NCBI RefSeq assembly: GCF_018812025.1 | Contig: NC_063057.1 | Location: forward strand, 13,847,841-13,911,840 | Direction of reading: 5' to 3' | Source: Megalobrama amblycephala | Lineage: Eukaryota; Chordata; Actinopteri; Cypriniformes; Xenocyprididae | DNA: 64,000 bases | In this document: positions 62,400-64,000 of the stretch, one piece after another | Numbering within the stretch: position 1 is the stretch's first letter | Layout of the letters: the number at the start of each line of letters is the position of its first letter | Notes under the pieces: model-generated | What the model saw: only the letters and a program-made list of their open reading frames with translations | The model's database searches: none | What the model was told of the DNA's origin: nothing | Translations under genes and position numbers: made by a program

Positions 62400-63242
62400 A
62401 GGGGTGGTTGATTATGATTTCACTTTTTTAAATTTAGTTAGTGTGTAATGTTGCTGTTTGAGCATAAACAGCATCTGCAAAGTTACGACGCTCAAAGTTC
62501 AATGCAAAGGGAGATATTTTCTTTTAAAGAAAATTAATTTGCTGTTTAAGGACTACAACAAAGGTCAGATAGGCACTACAACAAGCTTCTTCCTGGGTTA
62601 GTGACATCACAAACCCTAAAATTTATATAAACCCTGCCCCTGAGATCATGCAACAAAGGGGGTGAGGCCATGTTGGGCTGCTTTAGAGAAGAGGAAGAGT
62701 TGTTGTAGTAGAGTGTTGTTCCAGGCCGTCATTAAACGCCGGACTGCTTCACAAACGAGGGTCAATTCATTGCTGGATTTGCACAAAAGATTAACATGAC
62801 GGCACATGCTAGTCGGTGAGCTGAATCAACTCCACGGCAACTACATAAATTTATCCACTAACCATTCAGAATCGTCCAGTTGCATTCTAACAGTTGTAAC
62901 TCCGTCAGTGTCCGACTCCGGTTTGAACAATGTAAGGCTGAACACCGTTACTAACAATCGTCATTTTGGCTGTGTGAGATTCTCCAGTTTTGTTGTTGTT
63001 GAGCAACCGAAGCGTGAGCTGTTGAAGCTCCGCCCTCTTCTGGAAAGGGGGCCGGGAGCAGCAGCTCATTTGCATTTAAAGGGACACTCAAAAACGGCAT
63101 GTTTTTGCTCACACCCAAATAGGGGCAAATTTGACAAGCTATAAAAATGATCAGTGGGGTATTTTGCTGAAACTTGAGACACATTCTAGGGACAGCAGAG
63201 ACTTTGATTACATCTTGTGAAAAGGGGCATTATAGGTCCCCT
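62400..63242. mobile_element. TTAA-flanked non-autonomous element (P5), 843 bp
   Basis: TTAA lies at 62396-62399 and 63243-63246. The ends are AGGGGTGGTTGATTATGA and GCATTATAGGTCCCCT. It is collinear with P4 at both ends (AAGGACTACAACAAAGG, CTTCTTCCTGGGTTAGTGAC, CAGCTCATTTGCATTTAAAG) but lacks the P4 middle. It has no transposase. Confidence 0.8.
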
Positions 63243-63246
63243 TTAA

Positions 63247-64000
63247 TTGAAATAATATCTGGAAATTTCTTTGACAGCTATGAACACTTCTGGTGGAAAA
63301 CTTATGACACTCTGCAAAGCAAAATTTGTTAATTTAAAACCAATTCTTTCTGATGTCATTCAGTCACTTTTTGACAAAGCTGATCACTATTTTTTAAATT
63401 AGTAATTTTTATCATGCAACTCTTTGTAACAATTCTCTCTGTTTTTCTCCTCTCCTGCCACTTGTCTAGGTCAAAGTCAGTGTGTGCGGTGGCAGCTGTG
63501 TTTTCTTGTTTTGCAGTTGTAATTGAGTCTTAATTGAATTAGCAGGAGAGAGATTGGATAGATAGAGAGAAACGGGAAACGAAGGAAGATGAGTTCCCTT
63601 TCCTGAGTAACAACTTTGAAAAACAGCCAACCAGAAAGCTTTTAGAGAGGATAAAGAATCCTCTTGTCTTTTTAATGAGAAAAAGTGGTTGAAATGAAAT
63701 AAGAGAGAGAGTTTTTCATCCGAACGTGCTCCGTGAAGAATGTCAGGAAGGTGGAAATGACAGGAACAGCAGCAGGAGGTGCGTTTGAATGCTGGACAGG
63801 TGCACTGCAGGGTTTTTAGTGCAGTGAAAGGTGAACGCATTTTTCATCTGAAGCACATCTTGCCTCTCAAAACAATGAACACAGGATGACTCTGATCCCA
63901 GACTTGCGATTAAACCCGTACCAGTGGGTTTGAGATCACAACATTGGGCACAAATCATACAAGCACACTCTTTTGCTTCACTTGTAATTCCAAGGCAGTC
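63247..64000 (+). other. Unassigned part of exoc4 intron 9
   Basis: No repeat, exon or RNA gene recognised. A CTTGTCTAG at about 63461-63469 has a pyrimidine-rich run upstream and looks like an acceptor, but the sequence after it does not encode the expected EXOC4 continuation. Confidence 0.6.

Larger units (their letters stand above)
45072..64000 (+). other. exoc4 intron 9 (partial, at least 18.9 kb)
   Basis: The donor is GTGAGC at 45072 and no acceptor with the expected following exon is seen, so the rest of the window is intron. Its contents are a T-rich stretch (45650-45960), several TTAA elements (P2, P3, P5 and others), a ~167-bp tandem array holding a Tc1 copy, a retroposon 3' end, an R1 repeat, a second Tc1 relic and several microsatellites. 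The stretches 47150-48480, 50700-51990, 58470-59700 and 60870-62280 show nothing I can name beyond simple repeats. Confidence 0.8.

Noticed and set aside
63461..63480. Acceptor-like CTTGTCTAG as start of exoc4 exon 10
   Set aside because: The sequence that follows does not encode the expected GADDNL-like continuation in the required phase.

Overview
This window is vertebrate, almost certainly teleost and probably cyprinid, nuclear DNA. The evidence is consensus GT-AG splice sites, exons that join in frame into a recognisable vertebrate protein, large AT-rich introns full of microsatellites, and many DNA-transposon families of the kind found in carp and zebrafish relatives. I cannot name the species.

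Two protein-coding genes are supported. On the minus strand, the first coding exon of chchd3 (MICOS subunit MIC19) lies at 2273-2353, and its first intron runs off the left edge. On the plus strand, exoc4 (exocyst subunit SEC8) starts at 4630. Nine of its coding exons are present (4630-4709, 8155-8344, 10682-10876, 18396-18580, 20075-20175, 22897-23134, 31271-31445, 44607-44752, 44983-45071). All splice phases agree and the exons give 466 complete codons, about half of the roughly 975-residue family length. The rest of exoc4 lies past the right edge, and 45072-64000 is intron 9. The two genes are head to head with 2,276 bp between their start codons, so that spacer should hold both promoters.

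Most of the window is intron and repeat. Intron 3 has a 1.5-kb polypyrimidine region with (TTTCC)n arrays. Introns 5 and 6 have long (TATC)n-type arrays. Intron 6 also holds a 17-copy, 117-bp tandem array carrying a 108-bp palindromic insert at three places. Introns 7 and 9 each hold a decayed copy of the same Tc1-like DD34E transposon, in opposite orientation. A relic of a second Tc1 family is at 59718-60854. Several families of TTAA-flanked non-autonomous elements are present, often nested inside older repeats.

Nothing here is a clear new biological system. The observations most worth checking are the compact chchd3/exoc4 divergent promoter, a possible 72-nt in-frame cassette exon in exoc4 intron 9 (56341-56412), the 117-bp array with its amplified palindrome, a perfect 150-bp palindrome beside the chchd3/exoc4 spacer, and an interrupted ~167-bp tandem array in intron 9.
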